Below, in pieces: positions 19,376 to 34,300 of a stretch of 64,000 bases of DNA. The notes beneath the pieces were generated by a model. That model saw only the letters and a list, made by a program, of their open reading frames with translations. It was not told where the DNA came from and did not search any database. The DNA is from Acanthosepion esculentum (lineage: Eukaryota; Mollusca; Cephalopoda; Sepiida; Sepiidae). The translations under genes were made by a program, and so were the position numbers. The number at the start of each line of letters is the position of its first letter. The stretch's first letter is position 1. The stretch covers positions 17,398,033-17,462,032 of the forward strand of contig OZ038496.1 of assembly GCA_964036315.1 (NCBI GenBank), given 5' to 3'.

Positions 19376-22300
19376 TTGGTGTATTGGGCCATTTATAACA
19401 GATTTAGTATGGAAGATAAAGAAATTTAACATAGAATAGGCTGCACTAGAGGTAGTTTGACCTGTAAAATGATGAGACCTTGCCTTGGTGTATGGATCAG
19501 TTATAACAAATTTAGAATAGAAGATAAGGAAATTGAACATAGAATAGGCTGCACTAGAGGTAGTTTGAACTGTAAAATGATGAGACCTTGCTTTGGTGTA
19601 TGGATCACTTATAACAAATTTAGTATAGAAGATAAGGAAATTGAACATAGAATAGGCTGCACTAGAGATAGTTTGAACTGTAAAATGATGACACCTTGCC
19701 TTGGTGTATGGATCACTTATAACAAATTTAGTATAGAAGATAAGGAAATTGAACATAGAATAGGCTGCACTAGAGGTAGTTTGAACTGTAAAATGATGAG
19801 ACCTTGCCTTGGTGTATGGATCAGTTATAACAAATTTAGTATAGAAGATAAGGAAATTGAACATAGAATAGGCTGCACTAGAGGTAGTTTGAACTGTAAA
19901 ATGATGAGACCTTGCTTTGGTGTATGGATCACTTATAACAAATTTAGTATAGAAGATAAGGAAATTGACCATAGAATAGGCTGCACTAGAGGTAGTTTGA
20001 ACTGTAAAATGATGAGACCTTGCCTTGGTGTATGGATCAGTTATAACAAATTTAGTATAGAAGATAAGGAAATTGAACATAGAATAGGCTGCACTAGAGG
20101 TAGTTTGAACTGTAAAATGATGAGACCTTGCCTTGGTGTATGGATCAGTTATAACAAATTTAGTATAGAAGATAAGGAAATTGAACATAGAATAGGCTGC
20201 ACTAGAGGTAGTTTGAACTGTAAAATGATGAGACCTTGCCTTGGTGTATGGATCAGTTATAACAAATTTAGTATAGAAGATAAGGAAATTGAACATAGAA
20301 TAGGCTGCACTAGAGGTAGTTTGAACTGTAAAATGATGAGACCTTGCCTTGGTGTATGGATCAGTTATAACAAATTTAGTATAGAAGATAAGGAAATTGA
20401 ACATAGAATAGGCTGCACTAGAGGTAGTTTGAACTGTAAAATGATGAGACCTTGCCTTGGTGTATGGATCAGTTATAACAAATTTAGTATAGAAGATAAG
20501 GAAATTGAACATAGAATAGGCTGCACTAGAGGTAGTTTGAACTGTAAAATGATGAGACCTTGCCTTGGTGTATGGATCAGTTATAACAAATTTAGTATAG
20601 AAGATAAGGAAATTGAACATAGAATAGGCTGCACTAGAGGTAGTTTGAACTGTAAAATGATGAGACCTTGCCTTGGTGTATGGATCAGTTATAACAAATT
20701 TAGTATAGAAGATAAGGAAATTGAACATAGAATAGGCTGCACTAGAGGTAGTTTGAACTGTAAAATGATGAGACCTTGCCTTGGTCTATGGATCAGTTAT
20801 AACAAATTTAGTATAGAAGATAAGGAAATTGAACATAGAATAGGCTGCACTAGAGGTAGTTTGAACTGTAAAATGATGAGACCTTGCCTTGGTGTATGGA
20901 TCAGTTATAACAAATTTAGTATAGAAGATAAGGAAATTGAACATAGAATAGGCTGCACTAGAGGTAGTTTGAACTGTAAAATGATGAGACCTTGCCTTGG
21001 TGTACGGATCAGTTATAACAAATTTAGTATAGAAGATAAGGAAATTGAACATAGAATAGGCTGCACTAGAGGTAGTTTGAACTGTAAAATGATGAAACCT
21101 TGCCTTGGTGTATGGATCAGTTATAACAAATTTAGTATAGAAGATAAGGAAATTGAACATAGAATAGGCTGCACTAGAGGTAGTTTGAACTGTAAAATGA
21201 TGAGACCTTGCCTTGGTGTATGGATCACTTATAACAAATTTAGTATAGAAGATAAGGAAATTGAACATAGAATAGGCTGCACTTGAGGTAGTTTGAACTG
21301 TAAAATGATGAGACCTTGCCTTGGTGTATGGATCAGTTATAACAAATTTAGTATAGAAGATAAGGAAATTGAACATAGAATAGGCTGCGCTAGAGGTAGT
21401 TTGAACTGTAAAATGATGACACCTTGCCTTGGTGTATGGATCAGTTATAACAAATTTAGTATAGAAGATAAGGAAATTGAACATAGAATAGGCTGCGCTA
21501 GAGGTAGTTTGAACTGTAAAATGATGAGACCCTGCCTTGGTGTATGGATCAATTATAACAAATTTAGTATAGAAGATAAGGAAATTGAACATAGAATAGG
21601 CTGCACTAGAGGTAGTTTGAACTGTAAAATGATGAGACCTTGCCTTGGTGTATGGATCACTTATAACAAATTTAGTATAGAAGATAAGGAAATTGAACAT
21701 AGAATAGCCTGCACTAGAGGTAGTTTGAACTGTAAAATGATGAGACCTTGCCTTGGTGTATGGATCACTTATAACAAATTTAGTATAGAAGATAAGGAAA
21801 TTGAACATAGAATAGGCTGCACTAGAGGTAGTTTGAACTGTTAAATGATGAGACCTTGCCTTGGTGTATGGATCAGTTATAACAAATTTAGTATAGAAGA
21901 TAAGGAAATTGAACATAGAATAGGCTGCGCTAGAGGTAGTTTGAACTGTAAAATGATGAGACCCTGCCTTGGTGTATGGATCAGTTATAACAAATTTAGT
22001 ATAGAAGATAAGGAAATTGAACATAGAATAGGCTGCACTAGAGGTAGTTTGAACTGTAAAATGATGAGACCTTGCCTTGGTGTATGGATCAGTTATAACA
22101 AATTTAGTATAGAAGATAAGGAAATTGAACATAGAATAGGCTGCACTAGAGGTAGTTTGAACTGTAAAATGATGAGAACTTGCCTTGGTGTATGGATCAG
22201 TTATAACAAATTTAGTATAGAAGATAAGGAAATTGAACATAGAATAGGCTGCACTAGAGGTAGTTTGAACTGTAAAATGATGAGACCTTGCCTTGGTGTA

Positions 22301-25300
22301 TGGATCAGTTATAACAAATTTAGTATAGAAGATAAGGAAATTGAACATAGAATGGGCTGGACTAGAGGTAGTTTGAACTGTAAAATGATGAGACCTTGCC
22401 TTGGTGTATGGATCAGTTATAACAAATTTAGTATAGAAGATAAGGAAATTGAACATAGAATAGGCTGCACTAGAGGTAGTTTGAACTGTAAAATGATGAC
22501 ACCTTGCCTTGGTGTATGGATCAGTTATAACAAATTTAGTATAGAAGATAAGGAAATTGAACATAGAATAGGCTGCACTAGAGGTAGTTTGAACTGTAAA
22601 ATGATGAGACCTTGCCTTGGTGTATGGATCAGTTATAACAAATTTAGTATAGAAGATAAGGAAATTGAACATAGAATAGGCTGCACTAGAGGTAGTTTGA
22701 ACTGTAAAATGATGAAACCTTGCCTTGGTGTATGGATCAGTTATAACAAATTTAGTATAGAAGATAAGGAAATTGAACATAGAATAGGCTGCACTAGAGG
22801 TAGTTTGAACTGTAAAATGATGAGACCTTGCCTTGGTGTATGGATCAGTTATAACAAATTTAGTATAGAAGATAAGGAAATTGAACATAGAATAGGCTGC
22901 ACTAGAGGTAGTTTGAACTGTAAAATGATGAGACCTTGCCTTGGTGTATGGATCAGTTATAACAAATTTAGTATAGAAGATAAGGAAATTGAACATAGAA
23001 TAGGCTGCACTAGAGGTAGTTTGAACTGTAAAATGATGAAACCTTGCCTTGGTGTATGGATCAGTTATAACAAATTTAGTATAGAAGATAAGGAAATTGA
23101 ACATAGAATAGGCTGCACTAGAGGTAGTTTGAACTGTAAAATGATGAGACCTTGCCTTGGTGTATGGATCAGTTATAACAAATTTAGTATAGAAGATAAG
23201 GAAATTGAACATAGAATAGGCTGCACTAGAGGTAGTTTGAACTGTAAAATGATGAAACCTTGCCTTGGTGTATGGATCAGTTATAACAAATTTAGTATAG
23301 AAGATAAGGAAATTGAACATAGAATAGGCTGCACTAGAGGTAGTTTGAACTGTAAAATGATGAGACCTTGCCTTGGTGTATGGATCAGTTATAACAAATT
23401 TAGTATAGAAGATAAGGAAATTGAACATAGAATAGGCTGCACTAGAGGTAGTTTGAACTGTAAAATGATGAAACCTTGCCTTGGTGTATGGATCAGTTAT
23501 AACAAATTTAGTATAGAAGATAAGGAAATTGAACATAGAATAGGCTGCACTAGAGGTAGTTTGAACTGTAAAATGATGAGACCTTGCCTTGGTGTATGGA
23601 TCAGTTATAACAAATTTAGTATAGAAGATAAGGAAATTGAACATAGAATAGGCTGCACTAGAGGTAGTTTGAACTGTAAAATGATGAAACCTTGCCTTGG
23701 TGTATGGATCAGTTATAACAAATTTAGTATAGAAGATAAGGAAATTGAACATAGAATAGGCTGCACTAGAGGTAGTTTGAACTGTAAAATGATGAGACCT
23801 TGCCTTGGTGTATGGATCAGTTATAACAAATTTAGTATAGAAGATAAGGAAATTGAACATAGAATAGGCTGCACTAGAGGTAGTTTGAACTGTAAAATGA
23901 TGAAACCTTGCCTTGGTGTATGGATCAGTTATAACAAATTTAGTATAGAAGATAAGGAAATTGAACATAGAATAGGCTGCACTAGAGGTAGTTTGAACTG
24001 TAAAATGATGAGACCTTGCCTTGGTGTATGGATCAGTTATAACAAATTTAGTATAGAAGATAAGGAAATTGAACATAGAATAGGCTGCACTAGAGGTAGT
24101 TTGAACTGTAAAATGATGAGACCTTGCCTTGGTGTATGGATCAGTTATAACAAATTTAGTATAGAAGATAAGGAAATTGAACATAGAATAGCCTGCACTA
24201 GAGGTAGTTTGAACTGTAAAATGATGACACCTTGCCTTGGTGTATGGATCAGTTATAACAAATTTAGTATAGAAGATAAGGAAATTGAACATAGAATAGG
24301 CTGCACTAGAGGTAGTTTGAACTGTAAAATGATGACACCTTGCCTTGGTGTATGGATCAGTTATAACAAATTTAGTATAGAAGATAAGGAAATTGAACAT
24401 AGAATAGGCTGCACTAGAGGTAGTTTGAACTGTAAAATGATGAGACCTTGCCTTGGTGTATGGATCAGTTATAACAAATTTAGTATAGAAGATAAGGAAA
24501 TTGAACATAGAATAGGCTGCACTAGAGGTAGTTTGAACTGTAAAACGATGAGACCCTGCCTTGGTGTATGGATCAGTTATAACAAATTTAGTATAGAAGA
24601 TAAGGAAATTGAACATAGAATAGGCTGCACTAGAGGTAGTTTGAACTGTAAAATGATGAGACCTTGCCTTGGTGTATGGATCACTTATAACAAATTTAGT
24701 ATAGAAGATAAGGAAATTGAACATAGAATAGCCTGCACTAGAGGTAGTTTGAACTGTAAAATGATGAGACCTTGCCTTGGTGTATGGATCACTTATAACA
24801 AATTTAGTATAGAAGATAAGGAAATTGAACATAGAATAGGCTGCACTAGAGGTAGTTTGAACTGTTAAATGATGAGACCTTGCCTTGGTGTATGGATCAC
24901 TTATAACAAATTTAGTATAGAAGATAAGGAAATTGAACATAGAATAGGCTGCGCTAGAGGTAGTTTGAACTGTAAAATGATGACACCTTGCCTTGGTGTA
25001 TGGATCAGTTATAACAAATTTAGTATAGAAGATAAGGAAATTGAACATAGAATAGCCTGCACTAGAGGTAGTTTGAACTGTTAAATGATGAGACCTTGCC
25101 TTGGTGTATGGATCACTTATAACAAATTTAGTATAGAAGATAAGGAAATTGAACATAGAATAGGCTGCGCTAGAGGTAGTTTGAACTGTAAAATGATGAC
25201 ACCTTGCCTTGGTGTATGGATCAGTTATAACAAATTTAGTATAGAAGATAAGGAAATTGAACATAGAATAGGCTGCACTAGAGGTAGTTTGAACTGTAAA

Positions 25301-28300
25301 ATGATGAGACCCTGCCTTGGTGTATGGATCAGTTATAACAAATTTAGTATAGAAGATAAGGAAATTGAACATAGAATAGGCTGCACTAGAGGTAGTTTGA
25401 ACTGTAAAATGATGAGACCTTGCCTTGGTGTATGGATCAGTTATAACAAATTTAGTATAGAAGATAAGGAAATTGAACATAGAATAGGCTGCACTAGAGG
25501 TAGTTTGAACTGTAAAATGATGAGACCTTGCCTTGGTCTATGGATCAGTTATAACAAATTTAGTATAGAAGATAAGGAAATTGAACATAGAATAGGCTGC
25601 ACTAGAGGTAGTTTGAACTGTAAAATGATGAGACCTTGCCTTGGTGTATGGATCAGTTATAACAAATTTAGTATAGAAGATAAGGAAATTGAACATAGAA
25701 TAGGCTGCACTAGAGGTAGTTTGAACTGTAAAATGATGAGACCTTGCCTTGGTGTACGGATCAGTTATAACAAATTTAGTATAGAAGATAAGGAAATTGA
25801 ACATAGAATAGGCTGCACTAGAGGTAGTTTGAACTGTAAAATGATGAAACCTTGCCTTGGTGTATGGATCAGTTATAACAAATTTAGTATAGAAGATAAG
25901 GAAATTGAACATAGAATAGGCTGCACTAGAGGTAGTTTGAACTGTAAAATGATGAGACCTTGCCTTGGTGTATGGATCACTTATAACAAATTTAGTATAG
26001 AAGATAAGGAAATTGAACATAGAATAGGCTGCACTTGAGGTAGTTTGAACTGTAAAATGATGAGACCTTGCCTTGGTGTATGGATCAGTTATAACAAATT
26101 TAGTATAGAAGATAAGGAAATTGAACATAGAATAGGCTGCGCTAGAGGTAGTTTGAACTGTAAAATGATGACACCTTGCCTTGGTGTATGGATCAGTTAT
26201 AACAAATTTAGTATAGAAGATAAGGAAATTGAACATAGAATAGGCTGCGCTAGAGGTAGTTTGAACTGTAAAATGATGAGACCCTGCCTTGGTGTATGGA
26301 TCAATTATAACAAATTTAGTATAGAAGATAAGGAAATTGAACATAGAATAGGCTGCACTAGAGGTAGTTTGAACTGTAAAATGATGAGACCTTGCCTTGG
26401 TGTATGGATCACTTATAACAAATTTAGTATAGAAGATAAGGAAATTGAACATAGAATAGCCTGCACTAGAGGTAGTTTGAACTGTAAAATGATGAGACCT
26501 TGCCTTGGTGTATGGATCACTTATAACAAATTTAGTATAGAAGATAAGGAAATTGAACATAGAATAGGCTGCACTAGAGGTAGTTTGAACTGTTAAATGA
26601 TGAGACCTTGCCTTGGTGTATGGATCAGTTATAACAAATTTAGTATAGAAGATAAGGAAATTGAACATAGAATAGGCTGCGCTAGAGGTAGTTTGAACTG
26701 TAAAATGATGAGACCCTGCCTTGGTGTATGGATCAGTTATAACAAATTTAGTATAGAAGATAAGGAAATTGAACATAGAATAGGCTGCACTAGAGGTAGT
26801 TTGAACTGTAAAATGATGAGACCTTGCCTTGGTGTATGGATCAGTTATAACAAATTTAGTATAGAAGATAAGGAAATTGAACATAGAATAGGCTGCACTA
26901 GAGGTAGTTTGAACTGTAAAATGATGAGACCTTGCCTTGGTGTATGGATCAGTTATAACAAATTTAGTATAGAAGATAAGGAAATTGAACATAGAATAGG
27001 CTGCACTAGAGGTAGTTTGAACTGTAAAATGATGAGACCTTGCCTTGGTGTATGGATCAGTTATAACAAATTTAGTATAGAAGATAAGGAAATTGAACAT
27101 AGAATGGGCTGGACTAGAGGTAGTTTGAACTGTAAAATGATGAGACCTTGCCTTGGTGTATGGATCAGTTATAACAAATTTAGTATAGAAGATAAGGAAA
27201 TTGAACATAGAATAGGCTGCACTAGAGGTAGTTTGAACTGTAAAATGATGACACCTTGCCTTGGTGTATGGATCAGTTATAACAAATTTAGTATAGAAGA
27301 TAAGGAAATTGAACATAGAATAGGCTGCACTAGAGGTAGTTTGAACTGTAAAATGATGAGACCTTGCCTTGGTGTATGGATCAGTTATAACAAATTTAGT
27401 ATAGAAGATAAGGAAATTGAACATAGAATAGGCTGCACTAGAGGTAGTTTGAACTGTAAAATGATGAAACCTTGCCTTGGTGTATGGATCAGTTATAACA
27501 AATTTAGTATAGAAGATAAGGAAATTGAACATAGAATAGGCTGCACTAGAGGTAGTTTGAACTGTAAAATGATGAGACCTTGCCTTGGTGTATGGATCAG
27601 TTATAACAAATTTAGTATAGAAGATAAGGAAATTGAACATAGAATAGGCTGCACTAGAGGTAGTTTGAACTGTAAAATGATGAAACCTTGCCTTGGTGTA
27701 TGGATCAGTTATAACAAATTTAGTATAGAAGATAAGGAAATTGAACATAGAATAGGCTGCACTAGAGGTAGTTTGAACTGTAAAATGATGAGACCTTGCC
27801 TTGGTGTATGGATCAGTTATAACAAATTTAGTATAGAATATAAGGAAATTGAACATAGAATAGGCTGCACTAGAGGTAGTTTGAACTGTAAAATGATGAA
27901 ACCTTGCCTTGGTGTATGGATCAGTTATAACAAATTTAGTATAGAAGATAAGGAAATTGAACATAGAATAGGCTGCACTAGAGGTAGTTTGAACTGTAAA
28001 ATGATGAGACCTTGCCTTGGTGTATGGATCAGTTATAACAAATTTAGTATAGAAGATAAGGAAATTGAACATAGAATAGGCTGCACTAGAGGTAGTTTGA
28101 ACTGTAAAATGATGAAACCTTGCCTTGGTGTATGGATCAGTTATAACAAATTTAGTATAGAAGATAAGGAAATTGAACATAGAATAGGCTGCACTAGAGG
28201 TAGTTTGAACTGTAAAATGATGAGACCTTGCCTTGGTGTATGGATCAGTTATAACAAATTTAGTATAGAAGATAAGGAAATTGAACATAGAATAGGCTGC

Positions 28301-31300
28301 ACTAGAGGTAGTTTGAACTGTAAAATGATGAAACCTTGCCTTGGTGTATGGATCAGTTATAACAAATTTAGTATAGAAGATAAGGAAATTGAACATAGAA
28401 TAGGCTGCACTAGAGGTAGTTTGAACTGTAAAATGATGAGACCTTGCCTTGGTGTATGGATCAGTTATAACAAATTTAGTATAGAAGATAAGGAAATTGA
28501 ACATAGAATAGGCTGCACTAGAGGTAGTTTGAACTGTAAAATGATGAGACCTTGCCTTGGTGTATGGATCAGTTATAACAAATTTAGTATAGAAGATAAG
28601 GAAATTGAACATAGAATAGCCTGCACTAGAGGTAGTTTGAACTGTAAAATGATGACACCTTGCCTTGGTGTATGGATCAGTTATAACAAATTTAGTATAG
28701 AAGATAAGGAAATTGAACATAGAATAGCCTGCACTAGAGGTAGTTTGAACTGTAAAATGATGACACCTTGCCTTGGTGTATGGATCAGTTATAACAAATT
28801 TAGTATAGAAGATAAGGAAATTGAACATAGAATAGGCTGCACTAGAGGTAGTTTGAACTGTAAAATGATGAGACCTTGCCTTGGTGTATGGATCACTTAT
28901 AACAAATTTAGTATAGAAGATAAGGAAATTGAACATAGAATAGGCTGCGCTAGAGGTAGTTTGAACTGTAAAATGATGAGACCTTGCCTTGGTGTATGGA
29001 TCAGTTATAACAAATTTAGTATAGAAGATAAGGAAATTGAACATAGAATAGGCTGCACTAGAGGTAGTTTGAACTGTAAAATGATGACACCTTGCCTTGG
29101 TGTATGGATCAGTTATAACAAATTTAGTATAGAAGATAAGGAAATTGAACATAGAATAGGCTGCACTAGAGGTAGTTTGAACTGTAAAACGATGAGACCC
29201 TGCCTTGGTGTATGGATCAGTTATAACAAATTTAGTATAGAAGATAAGGAAATTGAACATAGAATAGGCTGCACTAGAGGTAGTTTGAACTGTAAAATGA
29301 TGAGACCTTGCCTTGGTGTATGGATCACTTATAACAAATTTAGTATAGAAGATAAGGAAATTGAACATAGAATAGCCTGCACTAGAGGTAGTTTGAACTG
29401 TAAAATGATGAGACCTTGCCTTGGTGTATGGATCACTTATAACAAATTTAGTATAGAAGATAAGGAAATTGAACATAGAATAGGCTGCACTAGAGGTAGT
29501 TTGAACTGTTAAATGATGAGACCTTGCCTTGGTGTATGGATCACTTATAACAAATTTAGTATAGAAGATAAGGAAATTGAACATAGAATAGGCTGCGCTA
29601 GAGGTAGTTTGAACTGTAAAATGATGACACCTTGCCTTGGTGTATGGATCAGTTATAACAAATTTAGTATAGAAGATAAGGAAATTGAACATAGAATAGC
29701 CTGCACTAGAGGTAGTTTGAACTGTTAAATGATGAGACCTTGCCTTGGTGTATGGATCACTTATAACAAATTTAGTATAGAAGATAAGGAAATTGAACAT
29801 AGAATAGGCTGCGCTAGAGGTAGTTTGAACTGTAAAATGATGACACCTTGCCTTGGTGTATGGATCAGTTATAACAAATTTAGTATAGAAGATAAGGAAA
29901 TTGAACATAGAATAGGCTGCACTAGAGGTAGTTTGAACTGTAAAATGATGAGACCCTGCCTTGGTGTATGGATCAGTTATAACAAATTTAGTATAGAAGA
30001 TAAGGAAATTGAACATAGAATAGGCTGCACTAGAGGTAGTTTGAACTGTAAAATGATGAGACCTTGCCTTGGTGTATGGATCACTTATAACAAATTTAGT
30101 ATAGAAGATAAGGAAATTGAACATAGAATAGGCTGCACTAGAGGTAGTTTGAACTGTAAAATGATGAGACCTTGCCTTGGTGTATGGATCAGTTATAACA
30201 AATTTAGTATAGAAGATAAGGAAATTGAACATAGAATAGGCTGCACTAGAGGTAGTTTGAACTGTAAAATGATGAAACCTTGCCTTGGTGTATGGATCAG
30301 TTATAACAAATTTAGTATAGAAGATAAGGAAATTGAACATAGAATAGGCTGCACTAGAGGTAGTTTGAACTGTAAAATGATGAGACCTTGCCTTGGTGTA
30401 TGGATCAGTTATAACAAATTTAGTATAGAAGATAAGGAAATTGAACATAGAATAGGCTGCACTAGAGGTAGTTTGAACTGTAAAATGATGAAACCTTGCC
30501 TTGGTGTATGGATCAGTTATAACTAATTTAGTATAGAAGATAAGGAAATTGAACATAGAATAGGCTGCACTAGAGGTAGTTTGAACTGTAAAATGATGAG
30601 ACCTTGCCTTGGTGTATGGATCAGTTATAACAAATTTACTATAGAAGATAAGGAAATTGAACATAGAATAGGCTGCACTAGAGGTAGTTTGAACTGTAAA
30701 ATGATGAAACCTTGCCTTGGTGTATGGATCAGTTATAACAAATTTAGTATAGAAGATAAGGAAATTGAACATAGAATAGGCTGCACTAGAGGTAGTTTGA
30801 ACTGTAAAATGATGAGACCTTGCCTTGGTGTATGGATCAGTTATAACAAATTTAGTATAGAAGATAAGGAAATTGAACATAGAATAGGCTGCACTAGAGG
30901 TAGTTTGAACTGTAAAATGATGAAACCTTGCCTTGGTGTATGGATCAGTTATAACAAATTTAGTATAGAAGATAAGGAAATTGAACATAGAATAGGCTGC
31001 ACTAGAGGTAGTTTGAACTGTAAAATGATGAGACCTTGCCTTGGTGTATGGATCACTTATAACAAATTTAGTATAGAAGATAAGGAAATTGAACATAAAA
31101 TAGCCTGCACTAGAGGTAGTTTGAACTGTAAAATGATGAGACCTTGCCTTGGTGTATGGATCACTTATAACAAATTTAGTATAGAAGATAAGGAAATTGA
31201 ACATAGAATAGGCTGCACTAGAGGTAGTTTGAACTGTTAAATGATGAGACCTTGCCTTGGTGTATGGATCACTTATAACAAATTTAGTATAGAAGATAAG

Positions 31301-34300
31301 GAAATTGAACATAGAATAGGCTGCGCTAGAGGTAGTTTGAACTGTAAAATGATGACACCTTGCCTTGGTGTATGGATCAGTTATAACAAATTTAGTATAG
31401 AAGATAAGGAAATTGAACATAGAATAGCCTGCACTAGAGGTAGTTTGAACTGTAAAATGATGACACCTTGCCTTGGTGTATGGATCAGTTATAACAAATT
31501 TCGTATAGAAGATAAGGAAATTGAACATAGAATAGGCTGCACTAGAGGTAGTTTGAACTGTAAAATGATGACACCTTGCCTTGGTGTATGGATCAGTTAT
31601 AACAAATTTAGTATAGAAGATAAGGAAATTGAACATAGAATAGGCTGCACTAGAGGTAGTTTGAACTGTAAAATGATGAGACCTTGCCTTGGTGTATGGA
31701 TCACTTATAACAAATTTAGTATAGAAGATAAGGAAATTGAACATAGAATAGCCTGCACTAGAGGTAGTTTGAACTGTAAAATGATGACACCTTGCCTTGG
31801 TGTATGGATCAGTTATAACAAATTTAGTATAGAAGATAAGGAAATTGAACATAGAATAGGCTGCACTAGAGGTAGTTTGAACTGTAAAATGATGAGACCT
31901 TGCCTTGGTGTATGGATCACTTATAACAAATTTAGTATAGAAGATAAGGAAATTGAACATAGAATAGGCTGCGCTAGAGGTAGTTTGAACTGTAAAATGA
32001 TGACACCTTGCCTTGGTGTATGGATCAGTTATAACAAATTTAGTATAGAAGATAAGGAAATTGAACATAGAATAGGCTGCACTAGAGGTAGTTTGAACTG
32101 TAAAATGATGACACCTTGCCTTGGTGTATGGATCAGTTATAACAAATTTAGTATAGAAGATAAGGAAATTGAACATAGAATAGGCTGCACTAGAGGTAGT
32201 TTGAACTGTAAAACGATGAGACCCTGCCTTGGTGTATGGATCAGTTATAACAAATTTAGTATAGAAGATAAGGAAATTGAACATAGAATAGGCTGCACTA
32301 GAGGTAGTTTGAACTGTAAAATGATGAGACCTTGCCTTGGTGTATGGATCACTTATAACAAATTTAGTATAGAAGATAAGGAAATTGAACATAGAATAGC
32401 CTGCACTAGAGGTAGTTTGAACTGTAAAATGATGAGACCTTGCCTTGGTGTATGGATCACTTATAACAAATTTAGTATAGAAGATAAGGAAATTGAACAT
32501 AGAATAGGCTGCACTAGAGGTAGTTTGAACTGTTAAATGATGAGACCTTGCCTTGGTGTATGGATCACTTATAACAAATTTAGTATAGAAGATAAGGAAA
32601 TTGAACATAGAATAGGCTGCGCTAGAGGTAGTTTGAACTGTAAAATGATGACACCTTGCCTTGGTGTATGGATCAGTTATAACAAATTTAGTATAGAAGA
32701 TAAGGAAATTGAACATAGAATAGCCTGCACTAGAGGTAGTTTGAACTGTTAAATGATGAGACCTTGCCTTGGTGTATGGATCACTTATAACAAATTTAGT
32801 ATAGAAGATAAGGAAATTGAACATAGAATAGGCTGCGCTAGAGGTAGTTTGAACTGTAAAATGATGACACCTTGCCTTGGTGTATGGATCAGTTATAACA
32901 AATTTAGTATAGAAGATAAGGAAATTGAACATAGAATAGGCTGCACTAGAGGTAGTTTGAACTGTAAAATGATGAGACCCTGCCTTGGTGTATGGATCAG
33001 TTATAACAAATTTAGTATAGAAGATAAGGAAATTGAACATAGAATAGGCTGCACTAGAGGTAGTTTGAACTGTAAAATGATGAGACCTTGCCTTGGTGTA
33101 TGGATCACTTATAACAAATTTAGTATAGAAGATAAGGAAATTGAACATAGAATAGCCTGCACTAGAGGTAGTTTGAACTGTAAAATGATGAGACCTTGCC
33201 TTGGTGTATGGATCAGTTATAACAAATTTAGTATAGAAGATAAGGAAATTGAACATAGAATAGGCTGCGCTAGAGGTAGTTTGAACTGTTAAATGATGAG
33301 ACCTTGCCTTGGTGTATGGATCAGTTATAACAAATTTAGTATAGAAGATAAGGAAATTGAACATAGAATAGGCTGCACTAGAGGTAGTTTGAACTGTAAA
33401 ATGATGAGACCTTGCCTTGGTGTATGGATCACTTATAACAAATTTAGTATAGAAGATAAGGAAATTGAACATAGAATAGGCTGCACTAGAGGTAGTTTGA
33501 ACTGTAAAATGATGAGACCTTGCCTTGGTGTATGGATCAGTTATAACAAATTTAGTATAGAAGATAAGGAAATTGAACATAGAATAGGCTGCGCTAGAGG
33601 TAGTTTGAACTGTTAAATGATGAGACCTTGCCTTGGTGTATGGATCAGTTATAACAAATTTAGTATAGAAGATAAGGAAATTGAACATAGAATAGGCTGC
33701 ACTAGAGGTAGTTTGAACTGTAAAATGATGAGACCCTGCCTTGGTGTATGGATCAGTTATAACAAATTTAGTATAGAAGATAAGGAAATTGAACATAGAA
33801 TAGGCTGCACTAGAGGTAGTTTGAACTGTAAAATGATGAGACCTTGCCTTGGTGTATGGATCACTTATAACAAATTTAGTATAGAAGATAAGGAAATTGA
33901 ACATAGAATAGGCTGCACTAGAGGTAGTTTGAACTGTAAAATGATGAGACCTTGCCTTGGTGTATGGATCAGTTATAACAAATTTAGTATAGAAGATAAG
34001 GAAATTGAACATAGAATAGGCTGCGCTAGAGGTAGTTTGAACTGTTAAATGATGAGACCTTGCCTTGGTGTATGGATCAGTTATAACAAATTTAGTATAG
34101 AAGATAAGGAAATTGAACATAGAATAGGCTGCACTAGAGGTAGTTTGAACTGTAAAATGATGAGACCTTGCCTTGGTGTATGGATCACTTATAACAAATT
34201 TAGTATAGAAGATAAGGAAATTGAACATAGAATAGCCTGCACTAGAGGTAGTTTGAACTGTTAAATGATGAGACCTTGCCTTGGTGTATGGATCAGTTAT

